From: Kitasatospora sp. MAP12-44
GTDB taxonomy: Bacteria > Actinomycetota > Actinomycetes > Streptomycetales > Streptomycetaceae
Length of the DNA: 64,000 nt
NCBI RefSeq assembly: GCF_029892095.1
Contig: NZ_JARZAE010000004.1
Location: 2,542,001 to 2,606,000 of the forward strand
Reading direction: 5' to 3'
Part shown: in pieces, positions 34,027 to 42,551 of the stretch
Position numbering within the stretch: position 1 is the first letter of the stretch
Layout: each line of letters opens with the position of its first letter
Made by a program: the position numbers and the translations under genes
The notes under the pieces: model-generated
Told to the model about the DNA's origin: nothing
Database searches by the model: none
Seen by the model: the letters and a program-made list of their open reading frames with translations, nothing else

Positions 34027-34636
34027 AGATTGCGCATCGCAAGGGATTGTTGGGCTTCGGCATGGGGTCGTTGGCCGAGCGGAAGGTGCGCGGCGGGGTG
34101 TGTCGCTCGGCATGGTCCGTCGCCCACCAGCGCGGCCGACTGCGATAGATCGGATTGTCGGTGCTCTGGATCTCCGGCAGACCCATGGCCGGACCCCAGA
34201 AGTTACCGCCAGCCTGCTCTCGGGCCTTGCGCTGCCGTTCCTGCTCCTGGGCGTCGGCGAAGGCCCTCTTCGCACGGTTTCGCTCAGCGATGACGGAGAC
34301 CATGTGGCCGCCGTGGTTCCCGGATTCGAGCGGGCGTTGGCCGGGCGCGAAAACCTGGGCAGCCTCACAGGCCATGGCGGCCAGGTCCGACTCAGGGCTG
34401 CCCGCCGGGAGTGTTAGGGAGATCGTGGCGGGCAGCCCCGAGCCGAGCCGAATGAACTGCCTGATCAACATGAGCAGCCCCGTGGACGGGCTCCGGTGTC
34501 CGGATTCCAGTTGCAGCTCGTAGCGCCGCGAGATGCCCAGCTGCTGAGCAACCTCTGCCGAGCTGAGTGCAGCCGCCTTGCGGGCCGCCTTCAACTCGGC
34601 ACCGTCGAACTCCGCCGCAATGCTCTGCTGGTTCAT
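34019..34636 (-). CDS. XRE-type helix-turn-helix protein
   Basis: 205 residues. N-terminal HTH (about 12-65: ELKAARKAAALSSAEVAQQL, GISRRYELQLESGHRSPSTG). The C-terminal half is charged and helical (VIAERNRAKRAFADAQEQER) and then Pro/Arg-rich. An AGGAGG-like site lies before ATG. It overlaps the downstream gene. A likely regulator of this small operon or of the element. Confidence 0.7.
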   Translation of the reverse strand: MNQQSIAAEFDGAELKAARKAAALSSAEVAQQLGISRRYELQLESGHRSPSTGLLMLIRQFIRLGSGLPATISLTLPAGSPESDLAAMACEAAQVFAPGQRPLESGNHGGHMVSVIAERNRAKRAFADAQEQERQRKAREQAGGNFWGPAMGLPEIQSTDNPIYRSRPRWWATDHAERHTPPRTFRSANDPMPKPNNPLRCAIYD

Positions 34637-34645
34637 GTGAACCTC

Positions 34646-35035
34646 CTACAGCGGGATGTAGTTCGCCCCGGCGTCAGGGTCAGGGCCGTGTACGGCCTCC
34701 GACAACCACGCCACCGCTGCTTCTGCCTCTCTCCGCTGGGCCTCGGTGCGCTGCCACGGCAGGATCCTCAGTGGATCGACAAACGGCCGCACGACCGGCA
34801 CCCCGCTGGTGTAGTCGGTCACGGTACCGTCGCCGACGATCTTGCCGTCCCTCCCGCGAATTGGGGGGACGTTGCCGGTGCGCTTGGTCATGTGGGCTTC
34901 AACTGCCGCGCCGAGACGCCGCAGGAAAGGCGTGCGGCCGGCCAGCACGTCATCCCACGAGCTGGCCGCTGCGATCCGCCCTTCCGGTGGCCGGGACCAC
35001 TCCGGGTTTTCCGAGTCGTACGCATCGCCGGCCAT
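34646..35035 (-). CDS. Unknown protein (129 aa)
   Basis: ATG 35035 in a TGATG overlap with the upstream gene. MAGDAYDSENPEWSRPPEGR, WDDVLAGRTPFLRRLGAAVE, VVRPFVDPLRILPWQRTEAQ. Soluble; no family recognised. Member of the coupled minus-strand operon. Confidence 0.55.
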   Translation of the reverse strand: MAGDAYDSENPEWSRPPEGRIAAASSWDDVLAGRTPFLRRLGAAVEAHMTKRTGNVPPIRGRDGKIVGDGTVTDYTSGVPVVRPFVDPLRILPWQRTEAQRREAEAAVAWLSEAVHGPDPDAGANYIPL

Positions 35036-35463
35036 CAGTCGACCACATCTCCACCGAGCAAGCGGTTCCGAACGGCCGGGGGTGGAGTCGCCAGAAGCTG
35101 ACCCCAGAATCCGCCGTCGGCCGGGACGTTGTGCTGCGGCTGTTCGGCCACCACGTTTCGTCGCTGGACCTCCGCCCTCCACCGCGACACCTCGTTGCGC
35201 GCGTCGGCCACGGTCGGCCCGGCGGTAGTGCCGGGCTCAAGGTGCCGACCGGGCAGCGAGCGGCGGCCGAACGCCTCGGGCCCTGCTGACTGGATCACCC
35301 GAGTGCGATCGAACCAGGCGTCCGCTTCGGCCTGCTGGTCAGCTGCCGCTGCTGCGTAGATGTTCCCGGAGGCCATACGGTCGGCACGCTGCTCGGCATA
35401 GAGCGCACTGGCGCGGGCTCGGATCTGGTCGACGGTCGGTGACGCGTTCTCATGCATGGTCAC
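35035..35463 (-). CDS. Unknown helical protein (142 aa)
   Basis: GTG 35463 overlaps the previous stop (GTGA); ATG 35457 is an alternative. Helical, polar: MTMHENASPTVDQIRARASA, ALYAEQRADRMASGNIYAAA, ARNEVSRWRAEVQRRNVVAE. Ends with a TGATG overlap into the next gene. Unknown function. Confidence 0.55.
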   Translation of the reverse strand: MTMHENASPTVDQIRARASALYAEQRADRMASGNIYAAAAADQQAEADAWFDRTRVIQSAGPEAFGRRSLPGRHLEPGTTAGPTVADARNEVSRWRAEVQRRNVVAEQPQHNVPADGGFWGQLLATPPPAVRNRLLGGDVVD

Positions 35464-35861
35464 TCCTCTGCGAAGTCGGAAGACTGACCGGCCGCCACCA
35501 GCGCCTCGGCAGGGCTCTCCTCGTGGCGGAGCAGGCGAGCCGAACCGGCGGTGTAATCGATAACTTCGGCGGGCAGCGCATAGTGACCGCTCTTCGGTCG
35601 CGGCACTGCACTTCGGTACTCGGGATGCGCCTCACCCCTCACCCCACGCGACAGCTCGACCTCCGAGAACCAGAAGTGAAGGACGGTCACCACCTCGTTG
35701 ACCGCCGTGCGCGGTATCTCGACGGCCTGCACGGCGTCGTTCCAGAGCGGCGTCAGGTGGGCCAGCGCCTGAGCGATGGCCGGGCCGTCCGCGTTTTCAG
35801 GCAGCCGGAGGAGCGCCGGCAGGTGGGCGCTGGAAGCGTCCACGAAGATGGTGGGGTTCAT
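35460..35861 (-). CDS. Unknown protein (133 aa)
   Basis: MNPTIFVDASSAHLPALLRL, then QALAHLTPLWNDAVQAVEIP and VVTVLHFWFSEVELSRG. Start overlaps the stop of the upstream HTH gene (ATGA); stop overlaps the next GTG. Acidic, soluble, possibly a small alpha/beta protein. No family recognised. Confidence 0.55.
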   Translation of the reverse strand: MNPTIFVDASSAHLPALLRLPENADGPAIAQALAHLTPLWNDAVQAVEIPRTAVNEVVTVLHFWFSEVELSRGVRGEAHPEYRSAVPRPKSGHYALPAEVIDYTAGSARLLRHEESPAEALVAAGQSSDFAEE

Positions 35862-36289
35862 GAAGTCCTCCGATAGGTGGGGACGAAGTGTGACGTGCTG
35901 GGTTCAGTGGTGGGCGGCGCGACGGCCCGCCGTGGGATCACGCTGCGGGAGGCGGGCGGCTCAGCCTCGGCGATAAGTTCTGCGGTCGCGGTGTCGAGGC
36001 GGGCCAAGACACGGGCACGCCGCGCGATCGTCAACGGGGCGAGGAACTCGACCACCTCGCGGTCGAAGTCGTCGCCGGAGTCCGCCTCGAAGAAGTCGGC
36101 CGGCGTGACATCGAGGGCGACGGCAAGTCGCTCGACCATCGCCGGGCGCGGGACGGTCGCACCCTTGAAGTACTTCTCTACGGTCTCGGCGGTGAGACCG
36201 ACGCGAGCCGCTACCACCGTGCTGTTGCACCGGGCAGCCTCGGCGATGTACCTGAGTCGGGCTCCAGAGAACGTTCGATCATCCGTCAT
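35858..36289 (-). CDS. XRE-type repressor-like protein
   Basis: 143 residues with an HTH (about 8-62: GARLRYIAEAARCNSTVVAA, RVGLTAETVEKYFKGATVPR, MVERLAVALDVTPADFFEAD). Its C-terminus is disordered. It heads the minus-strand operon and is divergent, across 198 bp, from another small HTH gene. The arrangement resembles a phage or plasmid control switch. Most likely a repressor of the divergent promoters. Confidence 0.72.
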   Translation of the reverse strand: MTDDRTFSGARLRYIAEAARCNSTVVAARVGLTAETVEKYFKGATVPRPAMVERLAVALDVTPADFFEADSGDDFDREVVEFLAPLTIARRARVLARLDTATAELIAEAEPPASRSVIPRRAVAPPTTEPSTSHFVPTYRRTS

Positions 36290-36487
36290 GGCAAATTCCC
36301 TTCACGCTGAAGCTGCTCTTCAACGCATTGTCGATCCCGGGAAATAGCAGTCCATAATTCGCCAGGGCACCTCCATGCACCCATCCGGGTGACGTTTGGA
36401 CGGCGGCCCTCGAAGGAGTAACTCCACTAGCCACACGGATTTACTGCTGCCTGTACGAATATTTTTTGATGTGCTCTCATACCTTGC

Positions 36488-36772
36488 ATGAGCACTGACA
36501 CCGCACGATGGATCGGCCCGGGACTCCGCGCCGCCCGAATCGCCAAAGGACACCGCGCCGTGAAGGTTGCCAAAGGGGCAGGCATCGCACGCGGCACCTA
36601 CTACTCCATGGAGCGCGGCGTAACTCTGCCGTCCGTGCCGGTCTTCCTTGCCCTGCTGGACTTGCTGGATGTGACAGTGGCCCAACTCCGTGAGCTCTCG
36701 GAGATCGAGATCCAGAGTGTCCCGGAGCAGGTCCGACGCCAAGCCCTCGATGTGCTCGCCGAATCCGTCTGA
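36488..36772 (+). CDS. Small XRE-type HTH protein (94 aa)
   Basis: ATG 36488 lacks a clear ribosome binding site, so the mRNA may be near-leaderless. One HTH domain fills most of the protein (IGPGLRAARIAKGHRAVKVA, KGAGIARGTYYSMERGVTLP, VPVFLALLDLLDVTVAQLRE). The AT-rich 36290-36487 interval is the shared control region with the divergent repressor-like gene. A terminator follows. Confidence 0.7.
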   Translation: MSTDTARWIGPGLRAARIAKGHRAVKVAKGAGIARGTYYSMERGVTLPSVPVFLALLDLLDVTVAQLRELSEIEIQSVPEQVRRQALDVLAESV

Positions 36773-36787
36773 CCTGAGACATGCGAA

Positions 36788-36813
36788 AGGCCCGGTGGAC
36801 AAGTTCCGGGCCT
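36788..36813 (+). terminator. Short hairpin after the HTH gene
   Basis: AGGCCCGG / CCGGGCCT, 8-bp perfect arms around a 10-nt loop, 15 bp after the HTH stop and 38 bp before the ATPase gene. No T run; it could reduce read-through. Confidence 0.5.
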
Positions 36814-36850
36814 CACGCCAATCATTCAATTCGCCAAGGACATGTTACCC

Positions 36851-37612
36851 ATGAACGAGTTTGATTCACCACGGCCGAACGGGCGGATCCACCCCTCGGC
36901 AAGGTGGGACCGTCTCAACGCCAACGACGCCACCACACTCTTCCGCGATTCGTGGAAGTCGATCGATGACGTTCCCAGCTTGCTGAGCCTCCCAGCGAAA
37001 CACCGAGCCTTCGGCATCGACCAGTTGACGCCAACCGAGTACAACCCCGACGAGTACAAGACCGTGGCCGCCTGGGTGGAGAACCTTTCGGACCAGCAAC
37101 ACCGCGATGGGCTCTCCCCGGCCGATACCGAGGGCTACGGACAGGGCCTCTACCTCAGCGGCCCGTACGGCACCGGGAAGACCACCATTGCCGCCGCCGC
37201 GCTGGTCTCCGTCTACCGAGCCGGGAACTCCGTGGGGTTCATCCGCTTCACGGACCTTCTGGCCGCCCACAGACCGGCGCCCGGCAACGAGCGCCGCCTG
37301 GAGGACGACCTGGAGCGCAAGGAGGAGGCCGGACAACTCCAGGGGTGGAAGAAGCTCGCCCGCGAGGCGGGCGTACTGCTGATTGACGATGTGGGCCAGG
37401 AGCGCGAGATCAAGGGCTCCGAGTTCGCCGAGGACATCCTGACCAGCACCCTGCGAAGCAGGTTCAACGCCGGTCTCCCGACCATGGTCAGCACGAACCT
37501 CACGCTTGATCGGTGGCGAGCGCGATACGGGGACGCGCTCGCCTCGTTCATCCATGAGGCGTTCGCGCACTTCCTCTTCTTCGGTGGCCCCGACCTTCGG
37601 AGCACGCGGTGA
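36851..37612 (+). CDS. DnaC/IstB-like AAA+ ATPase (helicase loader type)
   Basis: 253 residues from ATG 36851; ATG 36842 is possible but AAGGA would then be only 1 bp away. Walker A GPYGTGKTT (about 103), Walker B VLLIDDVGQE (about 175), then DILTSTLRSRFNAGLPTMVS with a sensor-type STN, as in DnaC-like loaders. No IstA partner is adjacent, so a replication role is more likely than transposition. Its stop overlaps the next gene's GTG. Confidence 0.78.
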   Translation: MNEFDSPRPNGRIHPSARWDRLNANDATTLFRDSWKSIDDVPSLLSLPAKHRAFGIDQLTPTEYNPDEYKTVAAWVENLSDQQHRDGLSPADTEGYGQGLYLSGPYGTGKTTIAAAALVSVYRAGNSVGFIRFTDLLAAHRPAPGNERRLEDDLERKEEAGQLQGWKKLAREAGVLLIDDVGQEREIKGSEFAEDILTSTLRSRFNAGLPTMVSTNLTLDRWRARYGDALASFIHEAFAHFLFFGGPDLRSTR

Positions 37613-38709
37613 AGGAGCCCGTGGACCAGCTCAAGGCCAGGGAACTGGCCGCCTGGTCGGGAAGGAAGGCCGAGGTGGCCGGCCAGGCGGCCACCTCGAA
37701 GATGCTCGACACCTTCCGCGAGCACCTCCTGGCCCCCGCCCAGATGCTCCGGCTCCCGTCGGCCCCGGAACTGATCCAGGGCATCCTCGCCGCCAACTCC
37801 TTGGTCTGGCTGTGGGGTCCTCCCAAGCAGGGCAAGACCTTCATCGCGCACGACTGGGCTGGCCACGTCGGAGCCGGAATGCCTTGGCAGGGAAGGGAAG
37901 TGACGAAGGGGCGGGTGCTATATGTAGTCGCTGAGGGGGCCGCCGGGTACCGCAAGCGCATTCCGGCCTGGGAGAACTACCACGAGTACCCGATGACCGG
38001 GGTGACGTTCTTCAATCACCCCCTCCAGCTGCTCGACCACGCTCAGCACTCGGCCTTTCTGGTTCTGATCGAAGAGCTGCGTCCGGCGCTGGTCGTCATC
38101 GACACGCAGTCCCGGTGCACGGTCGGCAAGAAGGAAAACGACGCCGACACGATGAGCGGCCTGGTGGCCGCGCTCGACCAAATCCGGGTTGCAGCCGGCG
38201 GGGCCTGCGTCCTGACGCTGCATCACGGTGAGCGCACATCCAGGAACATGCGCGGCTCCTCCGTCGTGGACGGCGCGGCCGACACCACGATCAAGGTCAC
38301 CCGCGACCAGCGGAGCCCGAAGAGTCCGATCAAGCTGACCTGTACCGCTCAGAAGGACGACGCACCGTTCGGGACGATAGCCCTGCCCGTGATACAGGTC
38401 GACGGAAGCCTGGTCATCGCCAACCAAGATCCTCAGCTGCCGGATTCGCTGTCGGGTGGCGGGGCCGCCGTCGGGTCGAACCCGACATGGAAGACCGTTC
38501 ACCTGTCGGGTCTCCAGGCCGACATCCTCACGCTGCTCCAACGGCAGGGCCGGCACACGGTCAAGGAGCTTGCCGAGCACCTCAAGAAGCACCGCGACAC
38601 CATCAACGATGCCGTGAAAGCACTGGTCAAGCAGGGTTTTGCTGAGCGGGCCACGCCCTACGTCCAGGCCGTCGAGAGCTCTCCCGGTGACGTCGAAGAG
38701 GCAGCTTGA
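37609..38709 (+). CDS. RepA-like RecA-fold helicase with winged-helix tail
   Basis: 366 residues from GTG 37609 in a GTGA overlap. Walker A WGPPKQGKTFIA (about 72), RVLYVVAEGAAGYRKRI, Walker B ALVVIDTQSR (about 160), and CVLTLHHGERTSRNMRGSSV resemble AAA_25/RepA hexameric helicases. The C-terminus (LLQRQGRHTVKELAEHLKKH, DTINDAVKALVKQGF) is a winged helix. Together with the DnaC-like gene it makes a plausible replication module, and the repeats directly after its stop could be the origin. Confidence 0.75.
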   Translation: MKEPVDQLKARELAAWSGRKAEVAGQAATSKMLDTFREHLLAPAQMLRLPSAPELIQGILAANSLVWLWGPPKQGKTFIAHDWAGHVGAGMPWQGREVTKGRVLYVVAEGAAGYRKRIPAWENYHEYPMTGVTFFNHPLQLLDHAQHSAFLVLIEELRPALVVIDTQSRCTVGKKENDADTMSGLVAALDQIRVAAGGACVLTLHHGERTSRNMRGSSVVDGAADTTIKVTRDQRSPKSPIKLTCTAQKDDAPFGTIALPVIQVDGSLVIANQDPQLPDSLSGGGAAVGSNPTWKTVHLSGLQADILTLLQRQGRHTVKELAEHLKKHRDTINDAVKALVKQGFAERATPYVQAVESSPGDVEEAA

Positions 38710-38717
38710 ACCGGCCC

Positions 38718-38820
38718 TGTCGGGCTGTCGGGTTTTGTCGGATTCAATTCATTTCCGACAGCTCAGGCACTGTCGGGCGCGACTCCCCCACCCTTAAGGG
38801 GGAAGCGCCAGCCTCCGACA
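38718..38820. repeat. TGTCGG iteron-like repeats, possible origin
   Basis: Four direct TGTCGG(G/A) copies (38718, 38726, 38736, 38771) and two inverted TCCGACA copies (38754, 38814) within 103 bp. TGTCGGA at 38736 and TCCGACA at 38754 form a perfect inverted pair around an AT-rich TTCAATTCATT spacer. The block starts right after the RepA-like gene. Iterons plus an AT-rich stretch beside a helicase gene are typical of origins. A TTG-started ORF over it is not protein-like. Confidence 0.55.
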
Positions 38821-38870
38821 ATCGGCGGGAGCAGATCAAGATCCATCTACTCACCGCAGAGGAGCCCAGG

Positions 38871-38915
38871 ATGAAGCAGACGCCCGAGACCCGGATCAGC
38901 GTCACAACCTCATGA
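38871..38915 (+). CDS. 14-codon leader peptide, coupled to next gene
   Basis: ATG 38871 with GAGGAG upstream, reading MKQTPETRISVTTS, and ending in an ATGA overlap with the next gene. The good ribosome binding site and the overlap suggest translation to drive coupling of the Cys-motif protein. Confidence 0.35.
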   Translation: MKQTPETRISVTTS

Positions 38916-39340
38916 GGTCCTTCGTGAACCTGACCGAGGATCTCGCCGAGAGACTCAACCCGACACCAACTGTCCTACCCCTGCCGCATCATGGAGCGGT
39001 GAAGATGCCTCGCATCAGCTGCCCGTCCTGCTCGCGCCCGGTCGCGCTGATGCCACTCACCGGCCGCGCGGGCTACGGAACTGTCCACGACCACAAGGTG
39101 CACAGCCACGAACTGGTGCTGTGCCCCGGCAGCATGACTCAGCTGCCGCTGACCGATGCCCTGGCCTTCCAGGACCAGCTCGACCTGAAGGAAGTACTGG
39201 AGAGCCAGCAGGAGGCCAACCAGTCCGCGCTCTTCACCATCGCGCGCGGCCCGGTTCACCTGGACGGCCTCACCACCGCCGAGAGAAGGGAAGATACTGC
39301 CGTAGACGAAGGGGGAGTTCCGCTGTGGACGCAGTCATAG
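38912..39340 (+). CDS. Protein with CPSC zinc motif (142 aa)
   Basis: MRSFVNLTEDLAERLNPTPT start coupled to a 14-codon leader; a later ATG at 39005 would give MPRISCPSCSRPVALMPLTG. A CxxC pair near the N-terminal third and a later Cys (LVLCPGS) with His residues could bind zinc. Otherwise unrecognised. Follows the putative origin in the same direction. Confidence 0.5.
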   Translation: MRSFVNLTEDLAERLNPTPTVLPLPHHGAVKMPRISCPSCSRPVALMPLTGRAGYGTVHDHKVHSHELVLCPGSMTQLPLTDALAFQDQLDLKEVLESQQEANQSALFTIARGPVHLDGLTTAERREDTAVDEGGVPLWTQS

Positions 39341-39795
39341 CTGTCGCAGTCGCCATGATCGCCGCCATCTCGGCGCTGGCCGGCGCCCGCATCGGCCGGG
39401 CCGGGGGCAGGGAAGCGGCTCAACTGGTTGCCACCGCCACGCGTGATCAACGGCGGTACGACGACCAGCGCGCCATCTGTGCGGACCTGATCGCGGCGAC
39501 TGACGCCGAGCTTGCTCTTCTCTGGCAGCAGGAAAGCGGCACGGACACTGGATCAGCTCAAAACCTGGAAGCTGCCGAGCTGTTTCTCCCCCGCTTCCGC
39601 GCCCAGGCCCTCGTCCGGTTGGAATGCCCGGCCGAGGTCGAGGCTTCAGCAGACGCACTGACGAAGGCTGTTGGCCCGCTGTATCGCGTCCAACCCGATC
39701 CGACGAAGCGCGAGCGTGAGCGGATGGCCTACAACGAGGCCCGCGACTCGTTCATTCTCGCCGCACGAAAGCACCTCGATGCCCTGCGCCCGTAG
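39325..39795 (+). CDS. Small membrane-anchored protein (156 aa)
   Basis: GTG 39325 overlaps the end of the previous gene; GGGGGAG precedes it. N-terminal membrane helix (VIAVAVAMIAAISALAGARI) followed by a helical, probably coiled-coil cytosolic part (REAAQLVATATRDQRRYDDQ, RERERMAYNEARDSFILAAR). From memory, membrane-tethered helical proteins of this shape are frequent in streptomycete elements; function unknown. Confidence 0.6.
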   Translation: MDAVIAVAVAMIAAISALAGARIGRAGGREAAQLVATATRDQRRYDDQRAICADLIAATDAELALLWQQESGTDTGSAQNLEAAELFLPRFRAQALVRLECPAEVEASADALTKAVGPLYRVQPDPTKRERERMAYNEARDSFILAARKHLDALRP

Positions 39796-39824
39796 CAGCT
39801 ACCGGCGGCGAGCGGGGGAGAGCT

Positions 39825-40436
39825 TCAGGTAACTGATCCGGGATCAGGCACGCTCAGCTCGTGTGAGACGATCCATGGCTTGTGCCCTTGGCGGCGGCAC
39901 TCCAGCGTGAGGCGGAGCGGCTTACCCTTGAAACGGCGCTGCCAGGATTCGAGGTCCGTGAACCAGTGCGGCTTGAGGGTGCACTCCATAGCGAACGGCC
40001 GCCATTCCCCACGCTCCAGTGCGAACGGCGCGACACCACGGCCGAGCCGATCGGCCCCATCGACACTCGGACGAAAGCGGTACTGGCTCCAAACGACGGA
40101 CCGGAGTTCCTCAACCGGAATCGACCCGCCGAGTCCAGCATGACCCTCGTGATCGACACCGCCCTCGTCTCGGACCGTGACGACAACCTGATCCAGTCGA
40201 TCAAGGCCAGCCGGTCCCCGCAGTTCCACCTTCAGCAGGGCATACGAGTCGCCTTGGGGCTCGAACATGATGCCCAGGTCTGGGGTGAGATCGACATGCC
40301 ACCGGTCACGCTCGATTGCGGCGACCGTCTCAGCAGTCCGGTTCGCCCGGCCAGAGGTTCGCAGCGCGGCGCCGGCCGCGATAGCGCTGAACACGGCTGC
40401 GGTTGTACTCAAGGTGGTAGCCCAAGGAAAGGTCAT
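39825..40436 (-). CDS. Membrane-anchored unknown protein (203 aa)
   Basis: ATG 40436. One N-terminal helix (ATTLSTTAAVFSAIAAGAAL) then a beta-rich domain (RWHVDLTPDLGIMFEPQGDS, YALLKVELRGPAGLDRLDQV, PLRLTLECRRQGHKPWIVSH). Faces the preceding gene tail to tail. No family recognised. Confidence 0.6.
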   Translation of the reverse strand: MTFPWATTLSTTAAVFSAIAAGAALRTSGRANRTAETVAAIERDRWHVDLTPDLGIMFEPQGDSYALLKVELRGPAGLDRLDQVVVTVRDEGGVDHEGHAGLGGSIPVEELRSVVWSQYRFRPSVDGADRLGRGVAPFALERGEWRPFAMECTLKPHWFTDLESWQRRFKGKPLRLTLECRRQGHKPWIVSHELSVPDPGSVT

Positions 40437-40503
40437 GGCGGAGGCTACCAACCGCCGCCACCCCACCACCGAACACCCAGCAAGCATCACTGAGCAGCCC
40501 AGC

Positions 40504-40689
40504 TCAGACGCTCCGCAGCACCGCCTCGCACCCTCTGCACCGCCGGTCCGCGAGATCCTCGGGGTACCACGACTGCCCTGGTCCGGACAGCCGGTAGTGG
40601 GAATGAACGAGGGGGTCAGTGTCGATCCCGCAGAAGGTCCGGGGACCTGGGTCATCGGGAACATCCGGGTCGGCCGGCGCGGCGTGCAC
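40504..40689 (-). CDS. Possible small zinc-ribbon protein (61 aa)
   Basis: MHAAPADPDVPDDPGPRTFC, then HSHYRLSGPGQSWYPEDLAD and CRGC. Spacing of Cys, His-x-His and the CxxC suggests a short zinc-binding protein similar to those seen on streptomycete plasmids. No clear ribosome binding site; the opposite strand is also open. Confidence 0.4.
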   Translation of the reverse strand: MHAAPADPDVPDDPGPRTFCGIDTDPLVHSHYRLSGPGQSWYPEDLADRRCRGCEAVLRSV

Positions 40690-40811
40690 CAGCCGGACTA
40701 CCTGGGCGTCGACGCCGCCCGCGTCGAACCAATGCCTCGTGGGTCGACTCCAACTCCAGCAGAACGATCACGCCTCAGATCCAGGGGAATTAGACGGTTC
40801 ATCGACGGCCG

Positions 40812-42098
40812 TCACGTCTGCTTTGACGAAGCACCACTTGGCTCGATTATATTCGGCCCGAGAGAATAGCGAACCTTTTCCGGTTGATTCTTAACGAAGT
40901 ATTGGTAAGCCAGGCAGCCGGTGGCAGCGCCGGTCGCGATAAACACTCCACCAGGAACGAAGGCACCCAAGAGAACTGCCGAAATATTGGGTGCCGCTTG
41001 CATTGCGAATGCCTTCACGGACAGATCTCTCAAATCAGATTTTGGTGAAAGCTTGCACAATTTCTTTGCGTATTCCTCCAGGGCCCGCTCTGCCCGATCC
41101 CGGGTTTCATCGTTCGGATTTTCAATGAAAAATCGGACTTTTATACGCCAATCATCCCCATGATCTCGAGCGTCAATAAATTTCGACGGAGACCATTGAA
41201 GAAGGCGCTTCACCCTCGGGATCTTAATAGTGCGGACGATCTCATCTCGAGGGGGACCCTGAGGCCCATATCCCAAAATCGATGGCACTGCACTCTGCAG
41301 TACGGCGAGAGTGTTTTGACTGGTCGCGTACATGCTCAGAGAAACACCTAGCTGAGCAGCCATGTTTATTCGATGCATCTCGTAGATCCAATCGAAGAAC
41401 TCCTTTGCTGCGCGATACCGAATCGACTCGCCATTCACCTTATAAGCGTAGAGCTTTAAGATCTCGCCACGGCCTACAACTTGCGAGCCATGCGGGTCAA
41501 CCACGCCAAGAATCTTTCCAGCCACCCGTGTCAATTCGCCGCGCCTTAGCCCTTCACCCTCCGGGCGCGAATTCGTCATCTCCTCCGCCTCAGAGATGCC
41601 TTCACGAAGCGGTTCTGTCAATTTCCAAATCTTTGGATCAATTCCCTGGGGTTGCTGCTCCAGCAAACAGCGCCGTATCAATTCGTCATAGCCGACCCCG
41701 GAGTGGGCAGGCAAGGTACTTTGCACGTCTTCAAGGTCACGCGCTTGAGAGAGCAGAGCAGCATAGTACTCAGTATCCTCTTCATCATATTTTCCCTGCA
41801 GCTGCTGACCTCTCAGATACCCCAGGACTTCCCGGAAGGTCCCGGCAGGCTTTCGCAACATTGGCGTTATCAATTTTTCATGCAAGGCGACTGCAAAAAG
41901 GCTCCTGGCGTCACGGTCGGAGGCGCGCTCCTTCAGAACGTGCTCTTTCAAATGAGGCGAGGAGAAGAAATACGTATCGGGCATGACGAGTTTGGGTTCC
42001 AAGAGAAGCCCGTGCACAAGGCGTGTCGAGAACGCCTCGTACGTGGTGTCAAGCCCGTCGGTGATGGTGAAAAGGGGATGGTCAGTACGATCTGGCAT
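40812..42098 (-). CDS. AT-richer unknown protein with C-terminal membrane segment (428 aa)
   Basis: ATG 42098 (MPDRTDHPLFTI) chosen because GAGG sits 6 bp upstream; the frame is open to 42152. Charged soluble body, with no nuclease or ATPase motif found. Near the C-terminus a hydrophobic stretch (ISAVLLGAFVPGGVFIATGA) probably spans or caps a membrane, followed by a short tail. Codon use is visibly less GC-rich than its neighbours, a sign of transfer. Size, AT content and a terminal membrane segment recall single-gene defence effectors, but that is speculation. Confidence 0.6.
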   Translation of the reverse strand: MPDRTDHPLFTITDGLDTTYEAFSTRLVHGLLLEPKLVMPDTYFFSSPHLKEHVLKERASDRDARSLFAVALHEKLITPMLRKPAGTFREVLGYLRGQQLQGKYDEEDTEYYAALLSQARDLEDVQSTLPAHSGVGYDELIRRCLLEQQPQGIDPKIWKLTEPLREGISEAEEMTNSRPEGEGLRRGELTRVAGKILGVVDPHGSQVVGRGEILKLYAYKVNGESIRYRAAKEFFDWIYEMHRINMAAQLGVSLSMYATSQNTLAVLQSAVPSILGYGPQGPPRDEIVRTIKIPRVKRLLQWSPSKFIDARDHGDDWRIKVRFFIENPNDETRDRAERALEEYAKKLCKLSPKSDLRDLSVKAFAMQAAPNISAVLLGAFVPGGVFIATGAATGCLAYQYFVKNQPEKVRYSLGPNIIEPSGASSKQT

Positions 42099-42283
42099 AG
42101 GAAGCCTCACATGCGAGTCGCTATCTACAAGTGTACGTTGATCCCATAACATCTGCGAGAGCTGGCTTGGCGCCGCCGCTCTGGCGAAGGAGCCACTGCC
42201 TCTCCGTGCAGGTCATGGGCCAGCACGACGCAGATCATCGCCCTTGCCATTTTTGCGCCCGCACAACGCGGGAGCTGCACTTG

Positions 42284-42327
42284 CCCTGCCTTGTGCCTCA
42301 CAGCTGGTGCTGAGGCACAAGGCAGGG
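42284..42327. terminator. 17-bp perfect stem-loop
   Basis: CCCTGCCTTGTGCCTCA and its exact complement around a 10-nt loop. It is the longest perfect hairpin in the window and lies between the AT-rich gene and the recombinase. TTCG follows, with no T run on either strand. It may act as a bidirectional terminator or mark a junction. Confidence 0.6.
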
Positions 42328-42496
42328 CCTTCGCGTCACCCGAGCCGGAGTCCGCTGCATCGCTTGCGACAGCGAGAGTCAGGGCTCGGCCCCGTGTGGC
42401 CTTTTTATTTGGACAAGCAGTATCAGCATCGGCTCCTCCCCAAGTTCTTCACCGGCCCTCCGCTCCTTAAATATTCTCCGGCGGGGAAACGGCAAA

Positions 42497-42520
42497 GCCC
42501 GCCCTCCGGGGAGAGCGGGC
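42497..42520 (-). terminator. Terminator of the recombinase gene
   Basis: On the minus strand GCCCGC ... GCGGGC with extra pairing in a CTCTCC/GGAG core, then TTTGCCGTTTCC, about 32 bp after the recombinase stop. Confidence 0.6.
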
Positions 42521-42551
42521 CCCAGAGCCACTACCAGCCAGTGACCCTTTT

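Noticed and set aside
38706..38870. TTG-started ORF after the RepA-like gene
   Set aside because: Covers the iteron-like repeats, has a weak start and non-protein-like composition. Only the last 14 codons, with their own ATG and ribosome binding site, are worth noting.
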